Source: Alloyangia pacifica (lineage in GTDB: Bacteria > Pseudomonadota > Alphaproteobacteria > Rhodobacterales > Rhodobacteraceae). From it: 64,000 nucleotides of DNA. The position numbers were made by a program, and so were the translations under genes. Below, piece by piece: positions 37,692 to 46,786 of the stretch. The DNA lies in NCBI RefSeq assembly GCF_020524285.1, contig NZ_JAIVKX010000010.1, positions 62,001 through 126,000 on the forward strand, in the 5' to 3' direction. The notes below the pieces were generated by a model. It was not told the DNA's origin, searched no databases, and saw nothing but the letters and a program-made list of their open reading frames with translations. Numbering within the stretch: the first letter of the stretch is position 1; every line of letters starts with the position of its first letter.

Positions 37692-39053
37692 TCAGCCCTG
37701 AACTTCGTTGCCGATGACCTTCTGATCGCCCTTCAGGCCGATCGGCAGGCTGTCGAGGTAGGCGTTCGGGGCTTTGCCGTCGTAGGCGATGCCGTCGATG
37801 ATGTCCTCGGAGGGGGTCGGCGCCTTGTAGCCGTCGCTGTCCCAGGGGAAGTCGGCCTCATTCGCCAGCCCCTCGTCGACCAGCGCACGCGCCGCCTCGA
37901 GGTAGATTTCCGGCTTGTAGACCGACTTGGCGACCTCGTCATACCAGCTGTCGGGCTTGGACTCGGCGATCTGGCCCCAGCGGCGCATCTGGGTCAGGTA
38001 CCAGACGGCGTCCGAGTAGAAGGGGTAGGTGGCGTTGTGGCGGAAGAAGACGTTGAAGTCGGGAACCTCGCGCACGTCGCCCTTTTCGTACTCGAAGGTG
38101 CCGGTCATCGAGTTGGCGATCACCTCGGCATCGGCGCCCACGTATTCCGGCTGCGACAGCATCTCGACCGCTTCCATGCGGTTGGCGTTGTCGTTCTCGT
38201 CGAGCCACATGGCGGCACGGATCAGCGCCTTGACCACGGCCTTGGTGGTGTTCGGGTTCTCCTCGGCGAACTCGGCGGTGATGCCGAAGACCTTCTCGGG
38301 GTTGTTCTTCCACAGCTCGTAGTCGGTGATCACCGGCACGCCGATGCCTTTGAACACGGCCTGCTGGTTCCAAGGCTCACCGACGCAGTAGCCCGAGATG
38401 GTGCCGGCCTCGAGGGTGGCAGGCATCTGCGGCGGCGGGGTGACAGAGAGCATCACGTCGGCGCTGATCTGGCCCGAGATGTTCTCAGGCGAGTAGAAGC
38501 CCGGGTTTAGGCCGCCGGCGGCGAGCCAGTAGCGCAGCTCGTAGTTGTGGGTGGAGACCGGAAAGACCATGCCCATGTTGAAGGGTTTGCCCTCGGAGCG
38601 GAACTTCTCGACCACCGGCACCAGCGCCTCGGCGCTGATCGGGTGTTGCGGCAGGCCGGCGTCGGTCTCGGGGATGTTCGGCTTCATCATTTCCCAGACC
38701 TCGTTCGACACGGTGATGCCGTTGCCGTTCAGGTCCATCGAGAAGGGGGTGATGATATGCGCCTCGGTGCCGTAGCCGATGGTGGCGGCGAGCGGCTGGC
38801 CCGCCAGCATGTGCGCGCCGTCGAGCTGGCCGCCGATCACGCCGTCGAGCAGGACCTTCCAGTTGGCCTGCGCTTCGAGCGTGACAAAAAGGCCCTCGTC
38901 GAGGAAGTAGCCCTGCTCGTAGGCCACCGCGAGCGGCGCCATGTCGGTCAGCTTGATGAAGCCGAAGGTCAGCTCGTCCTTCTCGAGGTCTTGCGCCAGC
39001 GCCGGCGAGATGAGCGCTGTGGAGGTGGCGAGAGCGATAAGAAGTTTTTTCAT
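37692..39053 (-). CDS. nrtA: Nitrate ABC transporter substrate-binding protein
   Basis: The 453-residue protein has a Sec signal peptide ([20 protein letters not shown]) and a CmpA/NrtA-type binding fold with [20 protein letters not shown] at the start of the mature protein. It binds nitrate or nitrite in the periplasm. The ATG at 39053 was chosen because the signal peptide starts there; an upstream frame to 39125 runs through the leader terminator. It is the first structural gene after the regulatory leader. Confidence 0.93.
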   Translation of the reverse strand: MKKLLIALATSTALISPALAQDLEKDELTFGFIKLTDMAPLAVAYEQGYFLDEGLFVTLEAQANWKVLLDGVIGGQLDGAHMLAGQPLAATIGYGTEAHIITPFSMDLNGNGITVSNEVWEMMKPNIPETDAGLPQHPISAEALVPVVEKFRSEGKPFNMGMVFPVSTHNYELRYWLAAGGLNPGFYSPENISGQISADVMLSVTPPPQMPATLEAGTISGYCVGEPWNQQAVFKGIGVPVITDYELWKNNPEKVFGITAEFAEENPNTTKAVVKALIRAAMWLDENDNANRMEAVEMLSQPEYVGADAEVIANSMTGTFEYEKGDVREVPDFNVFFRHNATYPFYSDAVWYLTQMRRWGQIAESKPDSWYDEVAKSVYKPEIYLEAARALVDEGLANEADFPWDSDGYKAPTPSEDIIDGIAYDGKAPNAYLDSLPIGLKGDQKVIGNEVQG

Positions 39054-39110
39054 TCGTCGTTCCGTCCCTTGTTGGTGGTCCGGTGCGAGGAGAGCCCGGA
39101 CCAAATACAG

Positions 39111-39160
39111 AAAAGCCGCTGACACACCGTGATGAACATCACAGAGGTCGAGCGGCTTTG
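39111..39160 (-). terminator. Leader terminator upstream of nrtA (attenuator)
   Basis: AAAGCCGCT (39159-39151) pairs with AGCGGCTTT (39120-39112), giving a 9-bp stem followed by a T-tract. The 30-nt loop contains a second hairpin, GTGATG-TT-CATCAC. Its place 60 nt before nrtA and after two small hairpins fits the site at which NasT would prevent termination. Confidence 0.75.
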
Positions 39161-39168
39161 CTCATGGA

Positions 39169-39214
39169 TCCCAGGCATTGGGAGAAATCTTCGGGTCGGG
39201 CGCCATTGCCTGAC
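39169..39214 (-). promoter_or_regulatory. Candidate NasT (ANTAR) RNA-binding hairpin pair
   Basis: Reading the minus strand, GTCAGGC-AATGGC-GCCCGAC (39214-39195) forms a stem with one mismatch and a hexanucleotide loop having A at position 1 and G at position 4, the known ANTAR-recognition feature. Eleven nt later TCCCAATGCCTGGGA (39183-39169) forms a second hairpin whose loop carries a similar AATGCC. The second is less canonical because the loop closes as 5 or 7 nt. The pair precedes the leader terminator, as in NasT-controlled nas operons. Confidence 0.6.
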
Positions 39215-39328
39215 CGTGAGGAAGTTTTTGCCTCAGCGCGGGTCACGGATCAAAGGGAAATCTTCAATCATGCGCTTCAGACGAAGGTTTTCGCGCGCAG
39301 GTCATGCTGCATGCGCAAAATCGCGGCA

Positions 39329-40504
39329 TCAGTTTCCGTCGGGCTCAAAAATTCGGCCATCGAAGAATCGATCCGGCCCGAGAAACAGCTGTCCCGATTC
39401 TGAGGCGACGGGCAGAGGCTCGGCCAAACTGCCCTCCAGCTTCGACGAGGCGCCGGGAAGATCGGCGCTGGTTCCGGCCAGCGCGGCGCGGTGCAGGTCC
39501 GAGCGGAAGGTGGCGCGACCGGCCTTGCCCGCACCTTCGGGGTCGAGCCCCGCGCGGGCGGCGAGTTGGCGACCGATCCATTCCGCCTGGCTGCGCCAGG
39601 GGAAGCTGGCGGCGCCGTGATGGAACTCCAGCATCCGCGGCACCTGCCGTTCCTCGCCCTGCGACGAGATCACCATGCGCCCGGTCAGCGCCCGGTCGAG
39701 CACCTCGGCGGGCACCCCGAGGTAGTCGGGGCGACTGAGGATCTCCGACGCGAGCGTGCGCGAGTCGGGTTCGGCCAGCCAGCGCCCGGCGCGCCAGCTT
39801 GCGCGGATCAGCCGGCCGAGCAGGGACTGCTCGGTCTCGGCCCAGTCGCTGCGCACCGCCAGCACCTTTTCCGGCGCGAAGGACCAGATCGCCGCGCCGG
39901 GCAGCAGCAGCGCGCCGACGCCGTTTTCCACCGCCATGCTGCCCCAGGGCTCGCCGACGCAGAAGGCGTCGATCTCGCCTGCCTCCATGGCGTCGGCCAT
40001 GAGCGGCGGCGGCACGGTGCGCACCTGCAGCGCTTCGGGCACCGACAGGCCGAGCGCCGAGAGCCAGTAGTAGAGCAGCTCGGCGTGCATGGAGAAGGGG
40101 AAGGGCACGCCGATGCGCAAGGTCTCGTCGGTGGCCGCGATCAGCGCCGCACCGGCAGCGCGCGCGTCGTTGAAGCCGAAGTCATGGCCCTGCCGGCGCA
40201 GCTTCTCGGCCAGCGCGTTGCTGACCCCGATGACATTGCCGTTGACCGACAGCACCGAGACCGCCGAAAGCGGCACGCCGGCCCCGCCAAGCCCCAGCGC
40301 CGCTGCGACCGGCACCGGCGAGAGCATATGCGCGGCATCCACGCGCCCGAAGCTGAGCATGTCGCGCAGGCTCGACCACGACGGCGCGCGCTTGAGGTCG
40401 AGGGCGATGCCTTCCTCGGCGGCGTAGCCCATCTCCTGCGCGATGATCAGCGGCGCGGCATCGGTGAGCGGGATGAACCCGACGGAGAGCGTGGTGGTCT
40501 TCAT
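39329..40504 (-). CDS. nasS: Nitrate/nitrite sensor NasS
   Basis: The 391-residue protein is NrtA-like but has no signal peptide, so it stays in the cytoplasm. This is the mark of NasS, which binds nitrate or nitrite and releases NasT from inhibition. The start TTTLSVGFIPLTDAAPLIIAQEMGY is the family ligand-domain N-terminus. Its ATG overlaps the nasT stop by 4 bp, ensuring balanced amounts of the two partners. Confidence 0.9.
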   Translation of the reverse strand: MKTTTLSVGFIPLTDAAPLIIAQEMGYAAEEGIALDLKRAPSWSSLRDMLSFGRVDAAHMLSPVPVAAALGLGGAGVPLSAVSVLSVNGNVIGVSNALAEKLRRQGHDFGFNDARAAGAALIAATDETLRIGVPFPFSMHAELLYYWLSALGLSVPEALQVRTVPPPLMADAMEAGEIDAFCVGEPWGSMAVENGVGALLLPGAAIWSFAPEKVLAVRSDWAETEQSLLGRLIRASWRAGRWLAEPDSRTLASEILSRPDYLGVPAEVLDRALTGRMVISSQGEERQVPRMLEFHHGAASFPWRSQAEWIGRQLAARAGLDPEGAGKAGRATFRSDLHRAALAGTSADLPGASSKLEGSLAEPLPVASESGQLFLGPDRFFDGRIFEPDGN

Positions 40505-41088
40505 CCCAGCAGCCCCGCCGCGGTCACCAGCGCCTGCGCCACATCGGCGACGCGCTTGCCCTGGTCCATGGCGGCCTTGCGCAGCAGTGCGTAGGCCTCG
40601 TCCTCGCCGACGCCGCGGGCCTTCATCAGCATGCCCTTGGCGCGGTCGATCACCTTGCGCTCTTCCAGCGCGCGCTTGGTTTCCGCCAGCTCGGTGCGCA
40701 TGCGCTGGAACATGCGGAAGCGGGCGATGGCGGCGTCGAGCACCGGCTTCACCCGCTGCGGCTTCAGCCCGTCGACCACATAGGCAGAGACCCCGGCTTC
40801 GATCGCCGCATCGGTGAGCCCGTCACCGGAGCGGTCGACGAACATCGCCACCGGGCGCTCGAGCGGGCCCGAGGCCAGCGCCAGCTCCTCGAGCGTGTCG
40901 CGCGATGGGCTTTCGAGGTCGATCAGCACCACGTCGGGGCTGAGCGCCTGGATGCGGCGCGCGAGACCGGGAATTTCAGAGACGACGTGGATGGTGAATT
41001 CCCCGGCTTCGCGCAGGCTCTGCTCGATCAGCAAGGCGCGTTCCCGGTCGGTTTCCACGATGGCGATGGAGAGCTGGGCGGAGGACAT
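40501..41088 (-). CDS. nasT: ANTAR-domain transcription antiterminator NasT
   Basis: The 195 residues contain a degenerate receiver domain (SIAIVETDRERALLIEQ at the start, DVVLIDLE as the phosphoacceptor-like site) and a C-terminal ANTAR RNA-binding domain (RKVIDRAKGMLMKARGVGEDEAYALLRKAAMDQGKRVADVAQAL). NasT binds a two-hairpin leader RNA and suppresses a downstream terminator when NasS is loaded with nitrate. It is the first gene of the whole nas cluster. Confidence 0.93.
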   Translation of the reverse strand: MSSAQLSIAIVETDRERALLIEQSLREAGEFTIHVVSEIPGLARRIQALSPDVVLIDLESPSRDTLEELALASGPLERPVAMFVDRSGDGLTDAAIEAGVSAYVVDGLKPQRVKPVLDAAIARFRMFQRMRTELAETKRALEERKVIDRAKGMLMKARGVGEDEAYALLRKAAMDQGKRVADVAQALVTAAGLLG

Positions 41089-41190
41089 AGTTTCTATCGG
41101 CCACGCCGGCGCGGGCTTGTAAAGCGGGGCGTGCGCGGAAGGGGTTATAAATCAGGCAGCCGATGCAAATCTAGGCAGATAGAAGCATGG

Positions 41191-41254
41191 AGGGGCTCCG
41201 CCCCCTCTTGGCCGGAGGCCAATTCACCCCCGGCGTATTTTGAAAGAGAAGAAG
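41191..41254 (-). repeat. Stop-proximal dispersed repeat, copy 2, with paired hairpins
   Basis: On the minus strand, 12 nt after the puuB stop, the 22-nt core (41254-41233, one base different from copy 1) is followed by CCGGGGGTGAATT, the hairpin TTGGCC-TCC-GGCCAA (41222-41208) and a GC hairpin around GGGGC/GCCCC (41205-41191). It likely forms the 3' end of the pot-puuB transcript. The 188-bp gap to nasT holds nothing else recognisable. Confidence 0.75.
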
Positions 41255-41266
41255 CGGCGGGCGCTG

Positions 41267-42589
41267 TCAGAGGTCGAGCAACGTGGCGCCGAGATAGGCC
41301 GGGGCGAGCAGGGCGCGGCGGAAACGGCCGAGGGGGAAGCGGGTCGGAGGTGTCCGCAGCGCGGCGGGGTAGGGCGCGCGGGCGGGCTTGCCCTGCGCGA
41401 TGTCGGCCAGCAGCAGCCCGGCGTGGCTGCCCATGGCGACGCCATTGCCGTGAAAGCCCATGCCGGCGAAGAGGCCCGGATGATCCGGGACCGGGCCGAC
41501 GAAGGGGGTGAGCTGCGCCATCAGGCAGACCAGCCCGGCCCATTCGTGGCGGATGCTCACATCGCGCCAGGCCGGGAACATGGCGTGGAACTCGCGGCGG
41601 ATGCGGGCGCTGATCGCGCGCTGGGCGCGGGGCGTGGCGGTGAGCCCGCCGCGCATGCCGAAGAGGAACCGGTTGTCGGGCAGCAGCCGGAAGTAGTGCA
41701 GCAGCTGGCGCGTGTCATAGGCCATCTGGCGCGAGGTCCAGCCGGCGGCGGCGCGCTGCATCTCGGTGAGCGGCTCGGTGACGATGACACTCGATTGCAC
41801 CGGCAGGTAGCGCCCGCGCAGCCAGTCCGGCAGATCCTCCGACGAGTAGCCATTGGTGGCCAGGATCACCCGCTCGGCGGTGAGCGTCGTCCGTGGCGTG
41901 GTGAGGTGCCACTTGTCGCCGTCACGGCGCAGCGCGGTGACCGGACTATGGCCGTGCAGCGTGGCGCCGGCGGATAGCGCGGCGCGGGCGAGACCGGCGT
42001 GGTACTTGCGCGGGTTGAGCGCGAATCCGAGCGGCGTGGTCATCGCGCCGTGGAACGGGCCGGCGAGCCCCTCGGCGACAAGACCTTCCTGCGGGATCAT
42101 TCGCGGCGTGACGCCGTAGAGCGCGGGCATCGCCTCTGCCTCGGCCTGCAGGGCCGTCCAAGCGCGCGGGGTGTGGGCGAGCAGGGTCTCGCCCTCGGAA
42201 TGGGTGTCGGCCTCGATGCCGTGGTCGGCGATCAGCCCGGCGGCGGTGTCGATGGCGGCGCGTTCGGTCTGGCACCAGTCGCGCAGCCCCGCCTCGCCGA
42301 AGCGCTTGCGCAGCAGCGCGTGGGGCGCCTTGGCGCCGCCGAGGCAGCAGAAGCCGCCGTTGCGCCCGGACGCGCCGTAGCCCGGGTGATCGGCCTCGAG
42401 CAGCGCCACCTCGACCCCGTCCTGGGCCAGATGCAGCGCGGCCGAGAGCCCGGTGAAGCCGCCGCCGATCACCGCGACCTCGGCGTGGCGCGGCGCGGTC
42501 AGCGGGGCCCAGTCCATCGGCGGCACCGTGTCGGCCCAGAAGCAGGCGCCCTGCGGCCCGTAGGCCGCAGATTCGTAGATGCGTTTCAT
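41267..42589 (-). CDS. puuB: FAD-dependent gamma-glutamylputrescine oxidase-like protein
   Basis: The 440-residue DAO-family flavoenzyme has the FAD-binding VAVIGGGFTGLSAALHLA near 38-55, the SGRNGGFCC motif near 73-81 typical of PuuB-like enzymes, and the C-terminal FAD loop GMGFHGNGVAMGSHAG. PuuB oxidises gamma-glutamylputrescine. No puuA ligase is in the window, so direct oxidation of putrescine or another amine is possible. It is the last gene of the pot operon, 12 bp after potI. Confidence 0.85.
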   Translation of the reverse strand: MKRIYESAAYGPQGACFWADTVPPMDWAPLTAPRHAEVAVIGGGFTGLSAALHLAQDGVEVALLEADHPGYGASGRNGGFCCLGGAKAPHALLRKRFGEAGLRDWCQTERAAIDTAAGLIADHGIEADTHSEGETLLAHTPRAWTALQAEAEAMPALYGVTPRMIPQEGLVAEGLAGPFHGAMTTPLGFALNPRKYHAGLARAALSAGATLHGHSPVTALRRDGDKWHLTTPRTTLTAERVILATNGYSSEDLPDWLRGRYLPVQSSVIVTEPLTEMQRAAAGWTSRQMAYDTRQLLHYFRLLPDNRFLFGMRGGLTATPRAQRAISARIRREFHAMFPAWRDVSIRHEWAGLVCLMAQLTPFVGPVPDHPGLFAGMGFHGNGVAMGSHAGLLLADIAQGKPARAPYPAALRTPPTRFPLGRFRRALLAPAYLGATLLDL

Positions 42590-42601
42590 GTCTGTCTTTC
42601 G

Positions 42602-43420
42602 TTACTCGGCGCGGATCGCCGCCTGTTCGTCGCGTCGCTGTGCCACCGCCGCACGTTTCGACAGGATCGAGGCGGTGATCACCCCGACGGTGACAATGGC
42701 GATCATGATCGTCGAGAGCGCGTTGATCTGCGGGCTGACCCCGAGACGCACCGCCGAGAAGATCTTGATCGGCAGGGTGGTGGCCGAGGGGCCGGTGGTG
42801 AAGCTGGCGATCACCAGGTCGTCGAGCGACAGGGTGAAGGCGAGCAGCCAGCCCGAGATCACCGCGGGCGCGATGATCGGCAGGGTGACCAGCCGGAACG
42901 CCTCGAAGGGCGAGCAGCCGAGGTCCAGCGCGGCCTCCTCCAGCGAGCGGTCGAAGGTGGTCAGCCGCGAGGAGACCACCACCGAGACGTAGCACATGGA
43001 GAAGGTGGTATGGGCCAGCACGATGGTGAAGACGCCGCGGTCGAGGTTGATGCCGATGAACAGCAGCAGCAGCGACAGGCCGGTGATCACCTCGGGCATC
43101 ACCAGCGGCGCGTAGATCATCCCCGAGAACAGCGTGCGCCCGTGGAAGCGGCCCGCGCGCACCAGCACGTAGGCGGCCATGGTGCCGAGGATGGTGGCGA
43201 GGGTCGACGAGAAGACCGCCACCTTCACCGTCACCCAGGCGGCGTCGAGGAAGGCCTCGTCACGCAAGAGCTCGCCGTACCACTTGGTCGAGAAGCCGGC
43301 CCAGACGGTGACGAGGCGGCTTTCGTTGAAGCTGTAGAAGACCAGCAGCACCATCGGCAGGTAGAGGAAGGCGAAGCCCAGCGTCAGCGAGACCGTGTTG
43401 AACCAGCTGAAGCGTCTCAT
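42602..43420 (-). CDS. potI: Putrescine ABC transporter permease PotI
   Basis: The 272-residue permease has six helices and an EAA loop (EEAALDLGCSPFEAFRLVTLPIIAPA around 172-197). It belongs to the PotC/PotI group and forms the channel with PotH. It ends 12 bp before puuB; a copy of the dispersed repeat lies in the 70-bp gap upstream. Confidence 0.9.
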   Translation of the reverse strand: MRRFSWFNTVSLTLGFAFLYLPMVLLVFYSFNESRLVTVWAGFSTKWYGELLRDEAFLDAAWVTVKVAVFSSTLATILGTMAAYVLVRAGRFHGRTLFSGMIYAPLVMPEVITGLSLLLLFIGINLDRGVFTIVLAHTTFSMCYVSVVVSSRLTTFDRSLEEAALDLGCSPFEAFRLVTLPIIAPAVISGWLLAFTLSLDDLVIASFTTGPSATTLPIKIFSAVRLGVSPQINALSTIMIAIVTVGVITASILSKRAAVAQRRDEQAAIRAE

Positions 43421-43458
43421 GCCCGGCCTCCGGCGTTTTGGCCGGCGGTGGGGCCGGT

Positions 43459-43480
43459 GCGTATTTGGAAAGAGAAGAAG
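43459..43480 (-). repeat. Stop-proximal dispersed repeat, copy 3
   Basis: The 22-nt core matches copy 1 and begins 10 nt after the potH stop on the minus strand, inside the pot operon. It is followed by a GGCC/CCGGCC-rich stretch rather than the paired hairpins. Confidence 0.75.
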
Positions 43481-43490
43481 CTGGAGAGGC

Positions 43491-44381
43491 TCATCCTTCG
43501 GCCTCCCGCTGCTTCTGCTCGTTGCGCTGGAACAGCACGATGGGGATGATCAGGATCAGCAGCAGCACCACGGCCACGGCCGAGGCGACGGGCCAGTCGC
43601 GGTTGGAGAAGAACTCTTCCCAGAGCACCTTGCCGATCATCAGCGTGTCGGATCCACCGAGCAGCGAGGGGATGACGAATTCGCCGATGGTGGGGATGAA
43701 GACGAGGAAGCAGCCGGCGATGATGCCGTTGCGAGACAGCGGCCAGGTGACCAGCCAGAAGGCCTCGAGCCGCGAGCAGCCCAGATCCTCCGCCGCCTCG
43801 AGCAGCGAGCCGTCGAGCTTTTCCAGCGCCGAGTAGATCGGCAGGATCATGAAGGGCAGGTAGGTGTAGACCACGCCGATGTAGACCGCGGTGGTGGTGT
43901 TCATGATCTGCAGCGGCGTGTCGATGATCCCCAGCCACATCAGCAGCTGGTTCAGTACGCCCTCGTTCGACAGGATCCCCATCCACGAGTAGACGCGGAT
44001 CAGGAAGGAGGTCCAGAACGGCAGGATCACCAGCATCAGCAGCGTCGGGCGCCATTCCTCGGGGGCGCGCGCCATGGCGTAGGCCACCGGGTAGCCGACG
44101 AGCAGCGTCAGGAAGGTCGAGACGACGGCGATCTTCAGTGAGCTGAGGTAGGCCTTCCAGTAGAGATCGTCGGTGGTCAGGAAGACGAAATTCTCGAAGT
44201 CGAGTTCGGAGAAGAAGCTCTTCAGCCCCTCCCAGCCGGCGGACAGGTCGAGCTGCGGCATGTAGGGCGGGCGGGCCAGCGCGATGTCCGAGAGGGAGAT
44301 CTTCAGGACGATCAGGAAAGGCACCAGGAACAGCGCCAGCAGCCACAGGTAGGGGATCGCGATGAGGACGAGGCGGCGCAT
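43491..44381 (-). CDS. potH: Putrescine ABC transporter permease PotH
   Basis: The 296-residue permease has six predicted helices and the EAA motif (EAAEDLGCSRLEAFWLVTWPLSRNG around 194-218). It starts 3 bp after potG. The PotB/PotH group assignment rests on order and on the long periplasmic loop between helices 1 and 2. Confidence 0.9.
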   Translation of the reverse strand: MRRLVLIAIPYLWLLALFLVPFLIVLKISLSDIALARPPYMPQLDLSAGWEGLKSFFSELDFENFVFLTTDDLYWKAYLSSLKIAVVSTFLTLLVGYPVAYAMARAPEEWRPTLLMLVILPFWTSFLIRVYSWMGILSNEGVLNQLLMWLGIIDTPLQIMNTTTAVYIGVVYTYLPFMILPIYSALEKLDGSLLEAAEDLGCSRLEAFWLVTWPLSRNGIIAGCFLVFIPTIGEFVIPSLLGGSDTLMIGKVLWEEFFSNRDWPVASAVAVVLLLILIIPIVLFQRNEQKQREAEG

Positions 44382-44384
44382 GGC

Positions 44385-45506
44385 TTACTCCTCGAGCACG
44401 ACACCGGCGGTGTCGGTGAAGCCGACCCAGACCTCGTCTTCCCAGGTGATCGGGCGGTTGGCGAGGCGGCGGGCGTTGACCATCTGCGCCTTGATCATCT
44501 GACCGCCGGCAAGCTCGACGTGGTAGGTCGAGATATTGCCGAGGTAGGCGATGTCGATGACCTTGCCGCGGAAGGTGTTGGGACGATCGGGCTTTTCGAC
44601 GTCGATGGTGACCTTCTCTGGGCGGATGGCGAAATGCACGGCTTGACCGGCCTGCAGGCTCTTGGTCGGCGTGGCGAGAATCGGCGGCTGGCCCTCGGCC
44701 CAGGCGATGCCGGTCTTTTCCCCGGGTTGGGTGGCGCGGCCCTCGATGATGTTCACGTCACCGATGAAATCGGCCACGTAGACCGAGTTCGGTGCCTCGT
44801 AGATCTGCGCGGGGGTGGCGACCTGCACGAGGTTGCCCTCGTCCATCACCGCGATGCGCGAGGCGACGGTCATCGCCTCTTCCTGGTCGTGGGTGACGAT
44901 GACGAAGGTGGTGCCGGTCTTTTCCTGGATGTCCATCAGCTCGAACTGGGTCTGCTCGCGCAGCTTGCGGTCGAGCGCGCCGAGCGGCTCGTCGAGCAGC
45001 AGCAGCTTCGGCGCCTTGGCGAGCGAGCGGGCGAGCGCGACGCGCTGGCGCTGACCACCGGAAATCTGGTGCGGCTTGCGCTTGGCGAACTTGGTCAGCC
45101 GGGTGAGGCGCAGCATCTCCTCGACGCGGTCGCCGATGAAATTCTTGTCCTTGCTCTCGCGCTTCAGGCCGAAGGCGATGTTGTCCCAGATCGACAGGTG
45201 CGGGAACAGCGCGTAGCTCTGGAACATCATGTTCACCGGGCGCTGATTCGGCGGCACGTGGCCGATGTCCTTGCCCGACAGGAAGATGTGGCCGGAGGTG
45301 GCCGTCTCGAACCCCGCCAGCATCCGCATCATCGTGGTCTTGCCGCAGCCCGAGGGGCCGAGCAGGGCGAAGAACTCGCGCTCGTAGATGTTCAGCGACA
45401 GATCATGGATCGCGGTGAAGTCGCCGAAACTCTTGGTGACGTTGCGAAACTCGATGATCGGTTTCTGGTCCGGGTCGGTCCAGGGGGCGAAGGCGGTCTG
45501 AGCCAT
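44385..45506 (-). CDS. potG: Putrescine ABC transporter ATP-binding protein PotG
   Basis: The 373-residue ATPase has Walker A GPSGCGKTT, ISGGQRQRVALARSL, LLLDEPLGALD and a C-terminal TOBE domain (GVSL-like region from about 280). The ATG at 45506 with AGGA nine nt upstream was chosen over the ATG at 45524, which lies close to the preceding hairpin. It powers uptake through PotH/PotI. Confidence 0.93.
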   Translation of the reverse strand: MAQTAFAPWTDPDQKPIIEFRNVTKSFGDFTAIHDLSLNIYEREFFALLGPSGCGKTTMMRMLAGFETATSGHIFLSGKDIGHVPPNQRPVNMMFQSYALFPHLSIWDNIAFGLKRESKDKNFIGDRVEEMLRLTRLTKFAKRKPHQISGGQRQRVALARSLAKAPKLLLLDEPLGALDRKLREQTQFELMDIQEKTGTTFVIVTHDQEEAMTVASRIAVMDEGNLVQVATPAQIYEAPNSVYVADFIGDVNIIEGRATQPGEKTGIAWAEGQPPILATPTKSLQAGQAVHFAIRPEKVTIDVEKPDRPNTFRGKVIDIAYLGNISTYHVELAGGQMIKAQMVNARRLANRPITWEDEVWVGFTDTAGVVLEE

Positions 45507-45530
45507 GCGGAAGGATCCTGTCATGAAAAT

Positions 45531-45560
45531 GGCCCGCCCCCCGGTTGGGAAGGGCGGGCC
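45531..45560 (-). other. Intercistronic GC hairpin after potF
   Basis: GGCCCGCCC (45560-45552 on minus) pairs with GGGCGGGCC (45539-45531) and is followed by ATTTT. It starts 13 bp past the potF stop and could act as a leaky terminator or 3' protector, giving more binding protein than transporter. Confidence 0.65.
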
Positions 45561-45573
45561 GGATTTGTCAGGC

Positions 45574-46659
45574 TCAGGAGCCGGACTTGATCTTGGTCCA
45601 GAGGCGGGTCACCACGCGCTGAACCTTGGGCTCGTAAGGAGTCGTGGTGAACAGGTTCCCCAGCGCCTCTTCTGAGGGGTAGATCGCCGGATCGCCGATC
45701 ACGTCCTCGGCCAGGAACTCCTGCGACGCCTTGTTGCCGTTGGCGTAGTAGACGTAGTTCGACGCCGCCGCCATGTTCTCGGGATCCATGATGAAGTTCA
45801 GGAAGGTGTGCGCCGCGTCGGGGTTCGGCGCATCGACCGGGATGGCCATCTCGTCGAACCACATCTGCGCGCCTTCCTTCGGCGCGTTGTAGGCCACCTC
45901 GACGCCGTTGTCGGCCTCGGCGGCGCGGTCGCGCGCCTGCAGCACGTCACCCGACCAGCCCACGGCCACGCAGATGTCGCCATTGGCCAGAGCGTTGATG
46001 TACTCGGACGAGTGGAACTTGCTGATGTAGGGGCGGATCGCCATGTAGACGGGCTCTGCCTTGGCGATCACGTCGGGATCGTGGCTGTCCGGGTCCTCGC
46101 CGATGTACTGCAGCGCGGCCGGGATCATCTCGGAGGGGGCATCGAGGAAGTAGACGCCGCATTCGGCGAGCTTTTCCATGTTCTCCGGCTTGAACACCAG
46201 GTCCCAGCTGTCGATCGGGGCGTCCTCGCCGAGGATCTCCTTGACCTTGGGAACATTCACGCCGAGGCCGGTGGTGCCCCACATGTAGTTGATCGCGTAT
46301 TCGTTGCCGGGGTCGTACTTGGCGGTGCGCTCCGAGATCACGTCCCACATGTTGTCGATGTTCGGCAGCTTCGACTTGTCGAGCTTCTGGAAGGCACCCG
46401 CGGCGATCTGGCGCTGCAGGAAGGTGCCGGTGGGCACCACCACGTCATAGCCCGAGCCGCCGGCGAGCATCTTGGTCTCGAGAACCTCGTTGCTGTCGAA
46501 GACGTCGTAGATCAGGTCGATGCCGGTCTCTTCCTCGAATTTCTCGAGAAGCGATTCGTCGATGTAGTCGGACCAGTTGTAGACGCGGACCTCGTCGGCC
46601 TGGGCCGAGGCGGCCACGAGCGCAAGGCCCGCGGTGAAAGTCAGAAGAGATGTCTTCAT
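45574..46659 (-). CDS. potF: Putrescine-binding periplasmic protein PotF
   Basis: The 361-residue protein has a Sec signal (about 21 residues ending AQA) and the mature start DEVRVYNWSDYIDESLLEKFE, the hallmark of PotF/PotD. Aromatic and acidic residues of the polyamine pocket are in place, for example in VYNWSDY and VGWSGDVLQA. GGGAG lies 7 nt before the ATG. The promoter region carries two TGATCA operators that it may share with the divergent GntR gene. Confidence 0.93.
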   Translation of the reverse strand: MKTSLLTFTAGLALVAASAQADEVRVYNWSDYIDESLLEKFEEETGIDLIYDVFDSNEVLETKMLAGGSGYDVVVPTGTFLQRQIAAGAFQKLDKSKLPNIDNMWDVISERTAKYDPGNEYAINYMWGTTGLGVNVPKVKEILGEDAPIDSWDLVFKPENMEKLAECGVYFLDAPSEMIPAALQYIGEDPDSHDPDVIAKAEPVYMAIRPYISKFHSSEYINALANGDICVAVGWSGDVLQARDRAAEADNGVEVAYNAPKEGAQMWFDEMAIPVDAPNPDAAHTFLNFIMDPENMAAASNYVYYANGNKASQEFLAEDVIGDPAIYPSEEALGNLFTTTPYEPKVQRVVTRLWTKIKSGS

Positions 46660-46704
46660 TATGTGCTCCCGTTGGTGGCGGGGTCTTCCTCGCCCCGTTC
46701 CCGA

Positions 46705-46716
46705 ATTTGATCAAAT
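46705..46716. promoter_or_regulatory. TGATCA operator 1 (upstream of potF)
   Basis: ATTTGATCAAAT is a 12-bp perfect palindrome 46 bp upstream of the potF start. Related sites lie at 46787-46797 and 47506-47516, so a single regulator, probably the adjacent GntR protein, may bind all three. Confidence 0.6.
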
Positions 46717-46736
46717 GTTGCATCTCTTGGCAACAT
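46715..46736. promoter_or_regulatory. Inverted repeat ATGTTGC-N8-GCAACAT
   Basis: Two 7-bp arms separated by 8 bp partly overlap operator 1. The repeat may be a second operator or a hairpin in the potF leader. Confidence 0.45.
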
Positions 46737-46786
46737 CCCGGATGTTTCCATGAGGCGCGTCAGCGTGCAAGATGACGTTGCGGCGG

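Noticed and set aside
39222-39240. Hairpin TGAGG-loop-CCTCA as the first NasT hairpin
   Set aside because: The loop is 9 nt and has no A1/G4 hexaloop form; the next hairpin fits far better.
41089-41190. A sigma-54 promoter upstream of nasT
   Set aside because: TGCCTAGATTTGC has the GC element but not the invariant GG at the required spacing.
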